Below are positions 33,060 through 45,715 of a stretch of 64,000 bases of DNA, piece after piece. The DNA is taken from NCBI GenBank assembly GCA_963691705.1, contig OY829545.1:16753569-16817568 (forward strand), read 5' to 3'. The position numbers and the translations under genes are program-made. Within the stretch, counting starts at the first letter, position 1; each line of letters starts with the position of its first letter. Below the pieces are notes generated by a model, which saw nothing but the letters and a program-made list of their open reading frames with translations, ran no database searches and was not told where the DNA came from. This DNA comes from Viola odorata. Lineage: Eukaryota; Streptophyta; Magnoliopsida; Malpighiales; Violaceae.

Positions 33060-35109
33060 GTAAACGCAGCCAGAATTCTTCTTCTTCTCTCCTTGCCCTA
33101 AATCACACGCCGCTCCTCTTCTTCTCCCTCACGTCGGCCTTCTTCTCCTCTCTCGCCTCCGTCCTTAGCCTCACGTCGGCCTTCTTCTCCTCTTTACGTG
33201 AGTGGTTACGGGTTGTGGAGGATTACCAATCGACAGGCGGATACCGGATTACTAGGTCAACTCGGGCGATTCGGTTTTGTTGGGTGTTTTTCAGGCCGGC
33301 ATCGACTGAATCCGGTGGTTTTGATTGTTTGGAAGGTTTTTGTTCGGTGGGGTTGCAGAGTTTGGTCTCAGATCTTGGATTCCGGTGAGTTTTAGTGGTG
33401 TTTTCTGTTTGGTTCAGTGGTTTTACTGATTTTGGGAGTTGGGTTTGAAGTTATTGACGTGGTTGAAGTAATTAAGAATTGTTCTTCACGTTTCATTTAC
33501 TCCTGTGTTGTTTACTTTCATTGGGGACAGGAAATCTTGATTTTTATGACCTGTGTTTTTCAGTTATTTTTGTTGTTGGGAGGTTTAATGCATTTTAATG
33601 TAGAAGGTTCATTTTGGTTTGGATTTTTATGCATATCGAGTAGCAGTAATGGCAAAAAATGCTTGGATCAGCTGTTATTGATGCATTAATGTATAAGAAA
33701 TGTAAGAGGAAGTGGGTGGTACGTTTTAGATTCTCTGTATATTGGTGGAAAGATTGAATATAGACCAATTCTAGTAGAAGCATTCACATCCTTACGCTTT
33801 TTCTTTTTGGCTTAGGAGATGATAAATTTACATTTGATTTTGAATACGAATTTAGACTCGTATGTTGCCCGTAGGATTACACTTTTGCTTCGCAATTTTG
33901 GAGATGTTTTATGCTCTTTGGTTGCTTTGTTCTGCTTTGTTCTGAGTCAAATGATGCTTAACTCTTTGATTGTTCAATCATATAATCATCTTTTATTTAG
34001 TGTTTTATATTCTTTGTGTTTTGGTTCTCCTTCTCTGTTGTGTATAACTTTAGTAGTGTTTAAAGATAGATCAGTCTTCAATTGTTGAAGGCATCTTTTA
34101 TTTTTCCTCTAGAAAGAGAGGAAGATGTGCTCACTCTTCTTTTGAATTTTAAAAAAATGGATCTGTTAAATCTTGATTATTTGTGTCTTCTGTTACTCTT
34201 CCCGATCTCAGTTTAGTTTCAAATGCTCGATTGCGACTCTATAACTCAAAATGTGACTTTGATATTCATTGCAAATAACATAATTTGAGGGAGAAGGAAT
34301 TGTTGGTCTTCAGGCATGATTCTTTACAGAATGTACATCTTGAATTCCCTATATGTAAGTTCAACCTCACTGTGGTGTAACCTAATGTGACATGACATTG
34401 AAACTTTCAATCTTACTGTTTTTCATAATCTTTTGATTATCAATAAGAGTGTTCTAAATTTTGTTGGCATGAAGCATCAAGTTTAAGGTGGTATTTCTTC
34501 TTTTTATCCGACAAGGCATGTCTTGTGGCAGCTGTATTGGTTTGAGTGTGTGTTGGTCAGTTGCTTGTTAGCAGCTCTGTTCTGTTTTGTGGCATCTGCA
34601 GCTGGTTGTGTGGTACTGGTCTGATGTTTTTCACAGCAGCTCCCTTGCTGTTCATGTCATGTTCTTCATTACTCTTCTTTCTTTAATTAGTTTTCAGCTT
34701 ATCAAAAAAAAAAAACTATAAATAAATATTCTTGTATTGTTGGTGAATGGGAGCTTGTGGAATTTGTACACTTACTTGTCTAATAGCTGGCTTTTTGTTG
34801 TTCATATTTTTGGTTGGTTAAGTGAATTTTCTGAATAAGATGAGCTATCTGGAGTATTCTACTCTGTTGATTCCTACGGTAGGTGTTTCTTGCTACTGTG
34901 CTCGTCTTATTTGATGGTTTTTTTAAAGAAGTATAAAGTAAAAGGTTGGTACTTTTGTTTTAATTGGTAAATGGTACGTGGTGTTTAAGAAAAGTATACT
35001 TCTATATTGCTTGAGTTGATCTTTTATTGTGTGACAAACATTGATTGCTTCCATGCTGCTCTTGGATGTGGACTTTTGCTTCATTTAGGAATGAAACTTC
35101 TTGCTTTGG
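33060..35109 (+). other. Long leader region of the Harbinger element
   Basis: CT-rich sequence at 33070-33200 resembles a 5' untranslated region. The following 1.9 kb is T-rich and intron-like. No protein domain is found in its open frames. It probably contains the promoter and leader introns of the SANT gene. Confidence 0.4.
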
Positions 35110-35400
35110 CTGTTTCTGGTCTGTGTTTCTGCTCTACTTCATTTAGGAATTGTATGCGGAGTCAATTGCAATAGATGTTTCTGGTCTGTTTCATGTCTAT
35201 TTCTGGACTGGATTTTCCTGCTTCTGGTATGTTTTCTAGTCTGTATTTCTGCTCTATTTCTGGTCTATTTCTAGTCTAGATTTCTTCTGCTTCTGGTATG
35301 TATTTCTGGTCTGTATTTCTGCCCTATTTCTGGTCAGTTTCTGGTCTGTATTTCTGGTTTGCTTCTGGTCTGTATTCATGGTCTGTATTTCTGGTTTGTT
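35110..35400. repeat. Imperfect repeat of TTTCTGGTCTGTATTTCTG
   Basis: About a dozen degenerate copies of a 10-20 base word (TTTCTGGTCTGT, ATTTCTGCTCTA) just before the SANT gene start. The origin is probably slippage. Confidence 0.7.
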
Positions 35401-35480
35401 GCTGCTCTTGGTTTGTGTGTAAAACATGTTGAAGTATAAGCTTGGGTGGCTATTAATGTTTGGTTAGGTGTTGTAGATAA

Positions 35481-36466
35481 TTGGAACTCATCATGGCTGG
35501 AGGGAGACCCGAGGGTGAGGATGAGGCAAAATGGTCTGACAAAAACGAAGAAATATTTCTACAAATTTTGCACGACCGAGTGAAGAAAGCTCCTAATGGT
35601 GCACCCACCTTCAAGAGTTCAGACTGGACCGATATTGATGAAGAAATGTTTCTGGCCTCTGGGGAAAGGTACGGTGGAATGAAGTTGGTGGGTAAATACA
35701 ATCGTCTAAGGGTGAAGCATCGACAATTTTCAGAATTGTTAGAGCACACTGGAGTCGCCTACATACCAAGCTTGAACACTGTCAATGCCCCAGAAGATGT
35801 GTGGCAAATGTTCTCCCAGGTATGTTAAACACTCAAATATTTACATTGTTCCATATCTTTATACATTGTTGTTATTCATATTGTTTAACACATTTGCAGA
35901 AACACAGGGCCTATAACACATTCAGAAGGAAAGGTTGTCCAAACTACGAGATGCTAGGTCTGGTGTTTAATAAATCTACAGCCACGGGACTTCTAAGACA
36001 CGCCTCTTCGCAATTGCCACCTACATCTGATGAGGAGCGTCAGACCGAAGACCAATTTCTGAATTATGGTGTTCACATTGACGTAGGTGATGTAACACCT
36101 GACTGCCGGAGCTCGCAAGGAAAACGTCCTTCTTCTGGTTCACTTCCAGCTGCTAGGCCCGCGAAGAAGGTTAATTCCTCAAAGTTGGACTCCTGCATGG
36201 ACCAGTTCGAGTCATCACAGAGTGCTAAGACCGAGTATTTTAATGCAAAGGCTAAGAAGTACAAAGTTGAGCAAGGTGAAGTTACAAGTCCAAAAAAAGA
36301 AGCTGATTCGATTGTTGGGTGTATCGAGGCTATGGGGACGGTGGATGGGGTTTCAGATGCAGCGTACATCAAAGCACTTGAGAGGTTCAAGGATCCTTAC
36401 TGGAGGAAAGTCTTCGCCACGCTGTCGATTGAGAAGAAGAGGTTGTGGTTGCAGAGCTTGGCGTGA
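35481..36466 (+). CDS. Harbinger ORF1, Myb/SANT-like DNA-binding protein
   Basis: Two exons, 35481-35819 and 35900-36466, give 301 residues (297 if the second ATG at 35493 is used). The N-terminal half is a Myb_DNA-bind_3 domain (WSDKNEEIFLQILHDRV, with a later YNRLRVKHRQF and VWQMFSQ). A Lys/Ser-rich linker and a C-terminal helix (ALERFKDPYWRKVF) follow. In PIF/Harbinger elements this protein binds the ends and brings the transposase to the nucleus. No stop or frameshift is seen. The neighbouring transposase is in the same orientation 1.7 kb downstream. Confidence 0.88.
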
Positions 36467-38204
36467 TTGGATGATGTTTTCATTTCCCGTAGAGTCATAA
36501 ACGTATTAGGATGCTTATTTGTGTGCTGTAATATTTGAAGGTGTTTGTGTACTTTCAGTACTTTTATGTTCTTGGATTGTATAACACTTTGTGGAGTTTG
36601 AGTAATGCAGAATATGTGCCTGTTTGCGGATAATTAGCAAGTTATGTAAGTTAACTCTTTTGTTAAGCTCTTTTGTAAGTTAATTATGAGATGGTATTAT
36701 TTTATTCCTGTGCCCATTTTCTTTCCAGTATCTGATTCGTGATTTTCTTGTTAATCATGGGCTTTATTTCCCTTTTGATTTTTTAAATTTCCAATCATCA
36801 TGAGCATCTGTTAAATAGAAAAGAAGAAATCTCTCAAGCATGCACATGGAAAAAATAATGGAAATGCATGATTGGGGACCATTTGCTATGAAATAGTTTC
36901 AATGCTTGTGGGTATACAGAGCAACAAATAGTGACAAACAAATCAAATAAATAGGAGATAAAATAGTAGTACTAATAATTATGGTGCATGAGTGTGGGGA
37001 CAATTTCATGGCAATGCTCGTGGATATACAGGGACAGGAATAGTGACAACCATATTAGACTAAATAGGAGACCAAGAAACTAGTATGCGTAGGAAGAGAA
37101 AAATAGAAAGAAGAGGGAGCGGCAGACGTAAAGCAGGTGATATTTTGTATTTTGTTATCGCATTTAATTTATTTGAGTTTTGATTTACCAACAAAACATT
37201 GTATTTTAAAGATATCAACATGCTTACTTACATAGAAGACATGAGATCAAAAATTATTTATGTTATATTTTAGTTATTTAAAAAGATATATACTTCAAAT
37301 AAATATATTTGTTACTTTTAATAAAAATAAAAAATATTCTATCACAAAAAACACGTTTTCATATTTTTTAAATGATGTTAAATTATAATTACAAAAATAA
37401 TTTATTAATATAGCAAGTTTCATTACAATATAAAGTGAATAAAATAGTAGAATATATAAGTACAAAGTTAAAAAATAAGAAAATTAAAAATTAACATTTA
37501 TGAAAAAATTTACCTTTAAACATATTGTTCATTAATTTATTAACTAATTTAAAAATGAGAAGGAAAATAAGCTTCTATTTTAATTGTCTTCCTAATTTAT
37601 TAATTTGTCAAATAAACTAGGAAAAACCCGTAGTGTTGTTGTTCCAAAAAAAAATTAAAATCAATTTATATTTATGATTATATTTGTCATTTTAATAGGA
37701 AAAAATTGTATTTCAAGTTGTATTTTAGAAAAACAGCTCTTGACCCGATTATTTTAAACACAACTATTAGGATAAAATGTGGTTGTAGAAAACTATCACA
37801 GTATTTTTTGAGCTAAAGTTGTCGTTTGACACCACATAGGTAAACAAAGCCTTGTACATAAATCCTTTATTTACGAGAAAATATTAAATGTATCAAGAGT
37901 ACCGTAACTCCTCCTTTTGTATAACATAAACGGTGATATTTATCAAAAAATGAATCTCATAAGCCTATATATATATAGTACATTTAAGCATATATTTTTT
38001 CCCTTTGAATTTCATTCCGATGTTGGGCTAAAAAATAAGGCTCAAAATATATTTTTTTCCCTTTTAATTTCATTCCTATGTTCTAACTAAAATAGGTGAT
38101 AACGTAATTAGTTTGGTATTGTTTACTAACCTGTAATTCCTACTCGTCTCCACTTCTTTGTAGTTCTATTTGTTTCCTCTGCTAAATTCAGCGGTTTATT
38201 TATA
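36467..38204. other. AT-rich spacer between the two Harbinger genes
   Basis: Very AT-rich, with no open frame of interest apart from the imperfect repeat at 36866-37072. The transposase promoter must lie here. Confidence 0.5.
36866..37072. repeat. Imperfect direct repeat of about 100 bp
   Basis: Two copies share GCATGA...GGGGAC, CAATGCT-GTGG-TATACAG, AATAGTGACAA and AAATAGGAGA in the same order. They are diverged. Confidence 0.6.
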
Positions 38205-39618
38205 ATGCAGGTAGAAACGACACAATATTATGATAATACTTCAACATATTATGTTGTCAATTCAAGTGATGATGGTTCTACTGATGATGATGATGATGAC
38301 TTGGAAGAATTACTGCAGCTTCAGAGGCTAGAGCAAGCTGAAAGCAGTCGTGTTGCAAGGATGCCTTGTCGCACATCTATGCTTAGCGGTAGAGCTCATA
38401 TCATTGAGGTTTTACTGGGAAATCCCATTGTATGTTATGAGAATTTTCGTATGCGACCACATGTTTTTATGAACTTATGCGATAGGCTCAAAACTATGGG
38501 TTTACTATGCGCGACCAGAGAAGTTAATGTGGAACAGGGTGTGGCAATGGGGTTATCTGTATTATGTCACAGGCAAACTCAGAGGGTTATAGCTGGCCGA
38601 TTTCAACATTCTACTAGGACCGTGCACTTGTGGGTGAAGTATGTGATACGTGCCTTGGCTGCTTTAGCAACTGAGTTGATCAAACATGTCAATAGAGGAC
38701 CGGTTCAACCAGAAATTCTTGAGAATCCCAGATGGTATCCATATTTTCAGGTGCGCATCTCTGTTAGAAATTGACGATACTTTAAAATTACTGAAGTTTA
38801 AACCTAACTCTAATATACACTTCTTTTACTTCTCTCAGAAATGCATAGGTGCAATTGATGGTACTCATGTTGCAGCTTATGCTCCTCTTTCTAAACTGAA
38901 AACTTTTCGGGGTAGAAAATCACTAGTTACGCAAAATGTTATGGCCGTGTGTTCGCATGATTTGATGTTCACTTTTGTTTATTCTGGTTGGGAAGGCACA
39001 GCTAATGATTCACGTGTGTTTCTTGATGCGCTAACAAGGCAGGAAAATCAATTCCCTATGCCACCACCAGGTAAAACACAATTTATTGAATTTCGTAACG
39101 GTATGCAATGTTTATATTGTTTGTCAGTTTGAGATTTGAACATATCATTTGCAGATTATTATTATGCTGTCGATGCTGGCTACCCAAATATTCCGGGTTT
39201 TTTAGCTCCTTATCGTGGTGAGCGATATCATCGAAGCGATTTCCAAGGACGGGGGAGAATAACAAGAAAATATGAATTATTTAACTACAGACATTCATCT
39301 TTGCGAAATGTTATTGAAAGGGCCTTTGGCATTCTCAAAGCTAGATTTCCTATATTAAAGTCTATTCCGAATTACCCACTTCGACGTCAGAAATTGATAC
39401 CTATAATTTGTTGCGCACTTCATAATTTTATTCGGACCGAAGATAGAGCTGATCAATTATTCACTGAATTTGGCGAGGACGGTGTGGAAAACACTGATGA
39501 AGACCGAGTTGATGAGATGCAAGAAGGTATACAAGTGAATATGTCACAACAACAACAGATGAATGCTGTTAGGGAAAACATTGCAAATGAATTGTGGGCT
39601 CATCGTAATAATCGTTGA
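38205..39618 (+). CDS. PIF/Harbinger transposase (DDE_Tnp_4)
   Basis: Three exons, 38205-38750, 38839-39070 and 39155-39618, join in frame to 413 residues. The N terminus is acidic (DDDDDDLEELL), then a helix-turn-helix-like region, then the DDE nuclease core: D189 in GAIDGTHV, D239 in GTANDSRV and E314 in RNVIERAFG. Downstream PIICCALHNFI is also typical. All three catalytic residues and both GT-AG introns are intact. The start is uncertain because ATGCAG at 38205 could also be a splice acceptor for an upstream leader intron. The enzyme cuts and pastes the element at TTA sites. Confidence 0.9.
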
Positions 39619-40066
39619 ATTACGAGGGAGCAACGAGTCAAGTGGAGTACGTTTGCTATGTAATTTTTTCATCAATTACTATATTAGTAGATTGCTTTTG
39701 TTTTCATGTAGAATTACAATATTTAAATGCAATATTAGAAGATTGATGTTATATTTAATAAGTTTTTCCTTTTTAAAATTATTATTAAATTTTCAAATGA
39801 TTTATTCTTTTCATTAAAAATATTTTTAGTTTTTCACAAAAAATGAAAACGCGCGCGCGAAGTAAACACGTTTTCCAGTTTTCAGATCAGGAAATTCTTA
39901 GAAAATTCTTACATTCAGTGCGAAGTAAACGCGTTCTCCAGTTTTTCTGATCAGGAAACAAGCGCGAAGTAAACGCGTTTTCCAGTTTTCAGAATGAAAA
40001 CAAAATTCTCAAAATTCAGAAAAACAGCAAATTTTTAAATTGAAAATTCTCTGCGGTAAACGCTTA

Positions 40067-41907
40067 GCTTCTCAATTACCAGCAGTTTTTATTTTTATTT
40101 TTTAATTGGTATTTTTTCTTTTCTTCAATAAACTTACATGTGATTAAACCTAATTCTAAATCTCTGGGACTTATTTCCTCTTAGTTTTATTAACTGTCGT
40201 TTTGATTTTGAACACATATATTAAAAAGTTTGAATAACTCATATTATTTATTAATTATATTATTAATTAAACTGTACACAGTACACTACCCATTTATTGA
40301 CTTTAATTAGCATGCAGTACTTTTATTATTATTAAAAAACATATAAAAGAAAATAAGACCACACGCCGTTGGTATCGTGGCCCCACATCGGTCGCGTTAT
40401 TTTGCTGCAAGTCGGCAAATAAAAGAGGCGCCAGCACCGCCCCGTACCGCCCGTCGGCAAATAAAAGCAAATAATTACTTTTCCAAGCATGTAATAATAT
40501 AAGTAACTAAAATAAAAAATATAATTAGTTAATTTAAATTTTAATCATAATTATCTGTTCTATTTTCTAACCTAATTAGCATATAGTCATATACAACATT
40601 TTATTCAATTTATTTTAAAAATAAATAAAGAATGTACAACTCTTTGAGGGAATCCATGTTCGGTTAATTTTTATGAATTATGTTTGCATATCCGTATTGA
40701 TTTTAAGGTTTTTTCCCTTATTCGAAACATATGCAATTTTTTAGAGAAATTTATATATATGATACTCAATTGATTCAAAATTGGGAATATAAACTTAGCA
40801 ATTTTATGTCCTAATTTTTTTATATAATGTTTCAATGGTATGTTAGTTATCAATATGTCATTTATTAAAAATATATTAATAAAATTAAATTCATTTAAGA
40901 ATAATTTAAGCTCACGTTATTGACAAGAAAGAAAACTTTAGTTTATTTGATGACATGAATGACTTTGTTAGAATAGGAGACTAAAATTCTAAGAAAAAAT
41001 GAGATCATATTTATGCGAAAAAAATGGAGGAAGAATAGAGAAGAATTAATCTAATTTGTAATAAAATATTCTGAATTTGTATCATAAATGTCATAGTAGA
41101 TTTCCTATATTTTTAATTGGTTCGAATCAACATCACCCTTAATAAATTAATCAGTATATTTTAACAAATTAAAATAATTAGTGATTGATAAAATAATTAA
41201 ATAATTTTTTACCATCTTTTAATTTTCTAACTATTAGAAAGACTAAAATTGCAATTTTGTTGGAGGCTTACACTGCAAATTTTAGGCTTATATTGCAAAT
41301 TTCAAAACTATTGGGTACAAAGTGGGAGATTTTGCAAACTTTAGGGTTTCTTTATATAGTTTATCTAAAAATATATTTAATTTTTTAATCAATAAAGTTA
41401 ATAATTTTATTATCATTATATAATAAAAAATAAAATGTTACAGTAATAAATATTTTGAGTATATTTTTAATGATTACGTAAATATATTTCTTAAGATTTT
41501 AATATATTTTTTTAGTTAAAAATTAGATAATGTTTTCAATTTCAAGCTAAACAACAACACAAACTTTAAAATAAAAAATATATATTTCCTATATGGCAAA
41601 AGTAGAAAGAAAATTGGGCATCCTACATTCGTTAGTCTCTTAGAAAATCACATGAGAGTAGCTTATAATAATATTTTAAATAATACTAATAATATTAAAT
41701 TAGAAAGTGAATAAACTTATAAATTATTTTTTAGTTAAGTAATTCAATTTTATTTCTATTATTAAATGACAATTTATTTAATTAATAAAGAATTATAATA
41801 TTCATAACTTTTGGTAAGAGCTTGAAATTAGTATATAATTTATCATAGAAAAATATACTTAGTATTGTGAGTTAAGAAAGTTAGCAAGAATAAATTATAT
41901 TTATATA

Positions 41908-41951
<44 letters not shown>

Positions 41952-42484
41952 ATTAATATTAAAGTTATCAATAATTAGTGACTATTAAATCAATTTTTTA
42001 GAATTTAAATTTATATTAAATATTTTTTTATAGTATGAAAAATGAAAGAAGGTATTTTTTATAATAAAATATTCACATCATAATTTGTAATGATAATTTA
42101 TTTTTAGTTAAAAATAAAACAAGTTATAAAAAAATATGTAAAGTAAATAAAAAATTATCTTGCCTCAATAAACTATTTGTAATATAAAAAAAAAACTATG
42201 AAAACCTTTTTATAATATATTATTCTTAAAAATTATATATACACAAATATTAAATTACTTAAGTTTGATTTTGTAAAATTTATAATGATAAGAAATTATT
42301 CTTCCTTAGCTAATTATGTGATTTTTTATCATACATAAACATGAAAAAAATAGTTGTACATTTAATTAAATCATAATTTTTCATTAAATATTAAACTTAA
42401 TTTTTTATTGAGTTTGATTTTTTAAAGAAAAATTCATTAGTGGTTGTTTTTAAATAGCTACATAATTATTTACAATATTTGGAG
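40067..42484. other. Very AT-rich intergenic DNA
   Basis: No gene is recognised. A (TA)n run of 34 bases is at 41911-41944. A short GC-richer stretch near 40370-40450 contains two copies of GTCGGCAAATAAAAG. Confidence 0.6.
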
Positions 42485-42499
42485 AACTAGAATAAAAAT

Positions 42500-42990
42500 T
42501 GGCCAGGAGGGTTTGGGAGTTGATCATGCGCTGGCTTCGGGTGGTGTGGTGCCAACCTCGCGATCTCGCGGGACTTTGGAGATCTTGGGGACATTATCTT
42601 CCAAGCCACGACAAGCTCTCTGGCAGGCAATGGACAACTCTGTTCTACGCGGTGATTTGGTCCCTGTGGAAACCCGGAATGCGAAGGTCTTTAGGCAGAA
42701 AGAGGTAACGGAATGGCAGTGTGTGAATATGATATTCTCCTTATGGCATTGGTGGCTAAAGAGTAAGGATCATTCATTTGCTTTCAGTTTAGCTGATATG
42801 ATGCAGACTCCGGCTTGGCTTTTTAGTAGTCAGGTTGTTGTTTCCTGAGCCCGGAGGTTTATCTTTCCTACTTTCTTAGTTTGTTGGTTTCGTTTTCTGC
42901 TTGTGCTGCCTAGCTTGGACAACTGACTTTTGTTATGTTCGTCATGATCTTCATGACAGGTTTCTAATATAATCTCTGCTTATTAAAAAA
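42500..42990 (+). mobile_element. 5'-truncated LINE (L1-type) insertion
   Basis: 491 bp bounded by an exact 15-bp duplication AACTAGAATAAAAAT (42485-42499 and 42991-43005) and ending in a short A-run. The coding part matches the extreme C terminus of plant L1 reverse transcriptase (FYAVIWSLW, then after a frame change NAKVFRQKEV), followed by a 3' untranslated region. Duplication, 5' truncation and A-tail are the signature of target-primed reverse transcription. Confidence 0.85.
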
Positions 42991-43005
42991 AACTAGAATA
43001 AAAAT

Positions 43006-43569
43006 AATATGAACTTTTTTTTAAACATTGAAATTTGAATTTATAAAAGTAAATTACTTAATTGAGTTAAAATTGTTTTAATTCTAAGAACTTAAAATTA
43101 ATTATTTCAGAATTAATAAAAGATTTTTTTGTCAACACCTGCATTAAAACATCAATAATAATACTAATATATTACTTATAATATAGTTTAAGCAGCATAG
43201 TAAAAACTTATATTAATCCCATTTTTTTTTAGACATTATTAAAACTTTTATATTATACCAAAAATATTTTGTATGAAATACTTTTTTATATATAAATATA
43301 ATATTTTAACATTTTTAAATCTAAATAAATTTTGCACGTGCAACGCCACGTGTCAAAATAACCTAGTGAAATTAAAAGAGGCACCAGCACCAGCACCGCA
43401 CCAGTGTTCATAGAGCTTGTTGTCTGGGGAGGGGGATTATTCCCACCTGAACCTAGGATAACTATGCTTAGTTTGTGTTTCCTTATAAAGAGAGAAAAAA
43501 ACAAATAATAGAGGACTAACTTTTAAATAATAGTATTAACGATTTCGGTAAATGTCTCCATTTTTCCCG
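43006..43569. other. AT-rich spacer
   Basis: No gene or repeat of note. A GC-richer patch is at 43330-43460. Confidence 0.5.
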
Positions 43570-44341
43570 GGAAAAAGGGTAAGATATACCCCTGCATTTG
43601 TACTATAGGTCAAGATCAACCACTACATTTGTAATTGAGTCAAATAAGCCACTACATTTGTATCACATGTCAGGATAAGCCACTATATTTGTATCATATG
43701 TCAAGATAAGCCACTACATTTGTAATTGAGCCAAATAAGTCACTGCATTTATCCATTTGATCTATATTAATCACTCATCCCTTATACCTTGTTTGGATAC
43801 ATCATAAGACTATGATTACATAGTATTTTTTTTTAAATGACATGGCATAAAAATCATGCTCAACATTCATTTTTGCAATAGAAAAATAAAACGTTGAATC
43901 AAAATATTCAAAAATAAAAAATCGAGCGAGATCAAAATAATATTCGTTTTTTTAGCGATTAAACATCGAGTAAGATCAAAATAATAAACCACTATTTTTG
44001 TGCACTCAATTTTATTTATTTTTGAGATCCAACTTTTTATTTTTCAATTGTAAAAATGAGTGTTGGTCATGGTTTTTATGTCATGTCATTTAAAAAAGAA
44101 TACCATGTAAGCATATTCTTATGATATATCCAAACAAGGTATAACTATTTTTAGGGATGAGTGGCTAATGTAGATCAAATTGACAAATGCAGTGGCTTAT
44201 TTGACTCAATTACAAATGTAGTGGTTTATCCTGACATGTGATACAAATGTAGTGACTTATTTGACTCAATTACAAATGTAGTGACTTATCTTAACCTATG
44301 ATACAAATGTAGGGGTGTATTTTACCCTTTTTCCTTTTTCC
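43570..44341. mobile_element. Fold-back element, 772 bp, with possible 9-bp target duplication
   Basis: Two arms of about 300 bp are inverted copies of each other, starting GGAAAAAGGGTAA on each side. Each arm is itself built from repeats of CCACTACATTTGTA and TCAAATAAG at about 35-40 bp spacing. The central 100-150 bp is a loop. TTTTTCCCG stands on both sides (43561-43569 and 44342-44350), and a 9-bp duplication would fit Mutator-like elements. The duplication is low-complexity and the right end has an extra GGAAAAA, so the exact ends are uncertain. There is no coding capacity. Confidence 0.75.
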
Positions 44342-44569
44342 TTTTTCCCGATAAACTGATGGTTAGTATGATTAATAAACAGAATATAGAGAATTTCCTG
44401 TCAAGAGAAAATACAAGTGGGTGAAGCCATTAATTTCTGCATAGAGTAAGTAAAGTCCAATTTTCAAGCTTTAATCCAAACTCACACTCTGAGCAAAAAT
44501 TATATAATAAACTCGAACTGTATAGAAATTTACATTATCAAAAACCCACTTTTACCTCACGCCTAGCAG

Positions 44570-45715
44570 CCAAAAGTATTGAACAAGAAAGGAGACATGG
44601 GGCAGCCCTGCCAAAGACCCCTACCTGTAGCAAATTCCCGAGTGGGGGAACCACTGACCAAAACTGAGGTTCGGGCCGAAGATAAGCATTAGCGAATCAA
44701 ACTGCGTCATAAGCTCCAGGATGCGGTCTAAAAAGTTCCACTCATTGGTATCATAGGCTTTGTGGAAATCCAATTTAATCAATTAACGTTGTTTGTTCCT
44801 CCGTTTCATGGAATGGATCCCCTGGGAAGCCAAAAACACGCAATCAAGACCTTGTTTTCCTCCCATAAGACCACGTTGCACATCACTGATGCTGAACTTA
44901 TCACTCGCCTTAACCTGTTCGCCATTAGCTTGGCTATATTATCATCTTGTATATAAGCAACCCACCAGAGAGATTGAACGAAAGTCCTTAAGATTAGTCG
45001 CCCCGGTAATTTTAGGAATAGTAACCATAAAAGCTGAAGAAATACCCTTGGGCATTAAACCCGAGAGAGAGAAATGTTTTACAAGATCACATACATCTTG
45101 CTGCAGGAAATCCCAACCTTTTTTAATAAAGCCGAAATTAGAACCGTCCGGTCCAAGGGCTTTATCTAAACCACAATTCCTGAGGAGGTGCCTCAAACAT
45201 TGCAATCTGGTCATCCCTCAATTTTCGGAACCCCAAATCTGGAAAGTGAGGCCTTCCCCAGTTATTAGATCGGAAGAAAGTCTCAATGATTAGCAATTGC
45301 CTCTTTTATGGTCGATGGATCTGTAGTCAAAACTCCACACACCTCTAACGTTTCAAGAGCATTCTTCTTCCACCTCACGCGACAAGATTCGTGAAAAAAA
45401 TTGTACTTCTGTCCCACCATTGGAGCCTTGATTTTTATCGCCAACTGAAATTTGCATCCTGTTCCAATATTCAGCTTGAGACACTTCCATCTCGTTCTTT
45501 TCACGCAACTTGTCCAACTTCTCAATCTCGGACTCCACCTCACGCAAAGATGTGTCCACCAAACCAAAATTAGACTTGCTCCAACTTTTCAGCTGTAATT
45601 TGAGAAGTTTAAGCCGTTTCGCTAAACGGAATCTGCCCGGAGAATGAACACAAACCTCATCCCAAAGATTTTTTGCTTGGATGTAGAAAATAATGGCTCA
45701 CCTTTTTAGTACTAA
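44570..45715 (-). pseudogene. LINE reverse-transcriptase fragment, decayed
   Basis: On the minus strand successive pieces match plant L1 ORF2 in the correct order but in changing frames: GVLTTDPSTIKEAI (about 45300), DKALGPDGSNFGFIKKGWDF (about 45140), LKDFRSISLVG (about 44970), then DFHKAYDT and [16 protein letters not shown] nearer 44600. Frame changes and a missing YADD segment show it is dead. The 5' end (endonuclease) and 3' end are absent. Confidence 0.8.

Larger units (their letters stand above)
32782..40063 (+). mobile_element. PIF/Harbinger DNA transposon, 7.3 kb, both genes intact
   Basis: Left end GGCCCCGTTTACCTCAGAGA and right end (complement) GCGTTTACCGCAGAGA form inverted repeats flanked by TTA on both sides (32779-32781 and 40064-40066), the classic PIF/Harbinger target duplication. 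The right end lacks the outermost four bases. Subterminal copies of CGCGAAGTAAACGCGTTTTC occur three times near the right end and once inverted near the left. Two spliced plus-strand genes are intact: a SANT/Myb-like protein and a DDE transposase. The size is above the usual 4-6 kb because of a long leader (33060-35480) and AT-rich spacers. Confidence 0.9.

Noticed and set aside
33198..34088. Several 60-90 codon frames rich in Phe and Leu
   Set aside because: T-rich leader and intron-like DNA of the Harbinger element; no domain.
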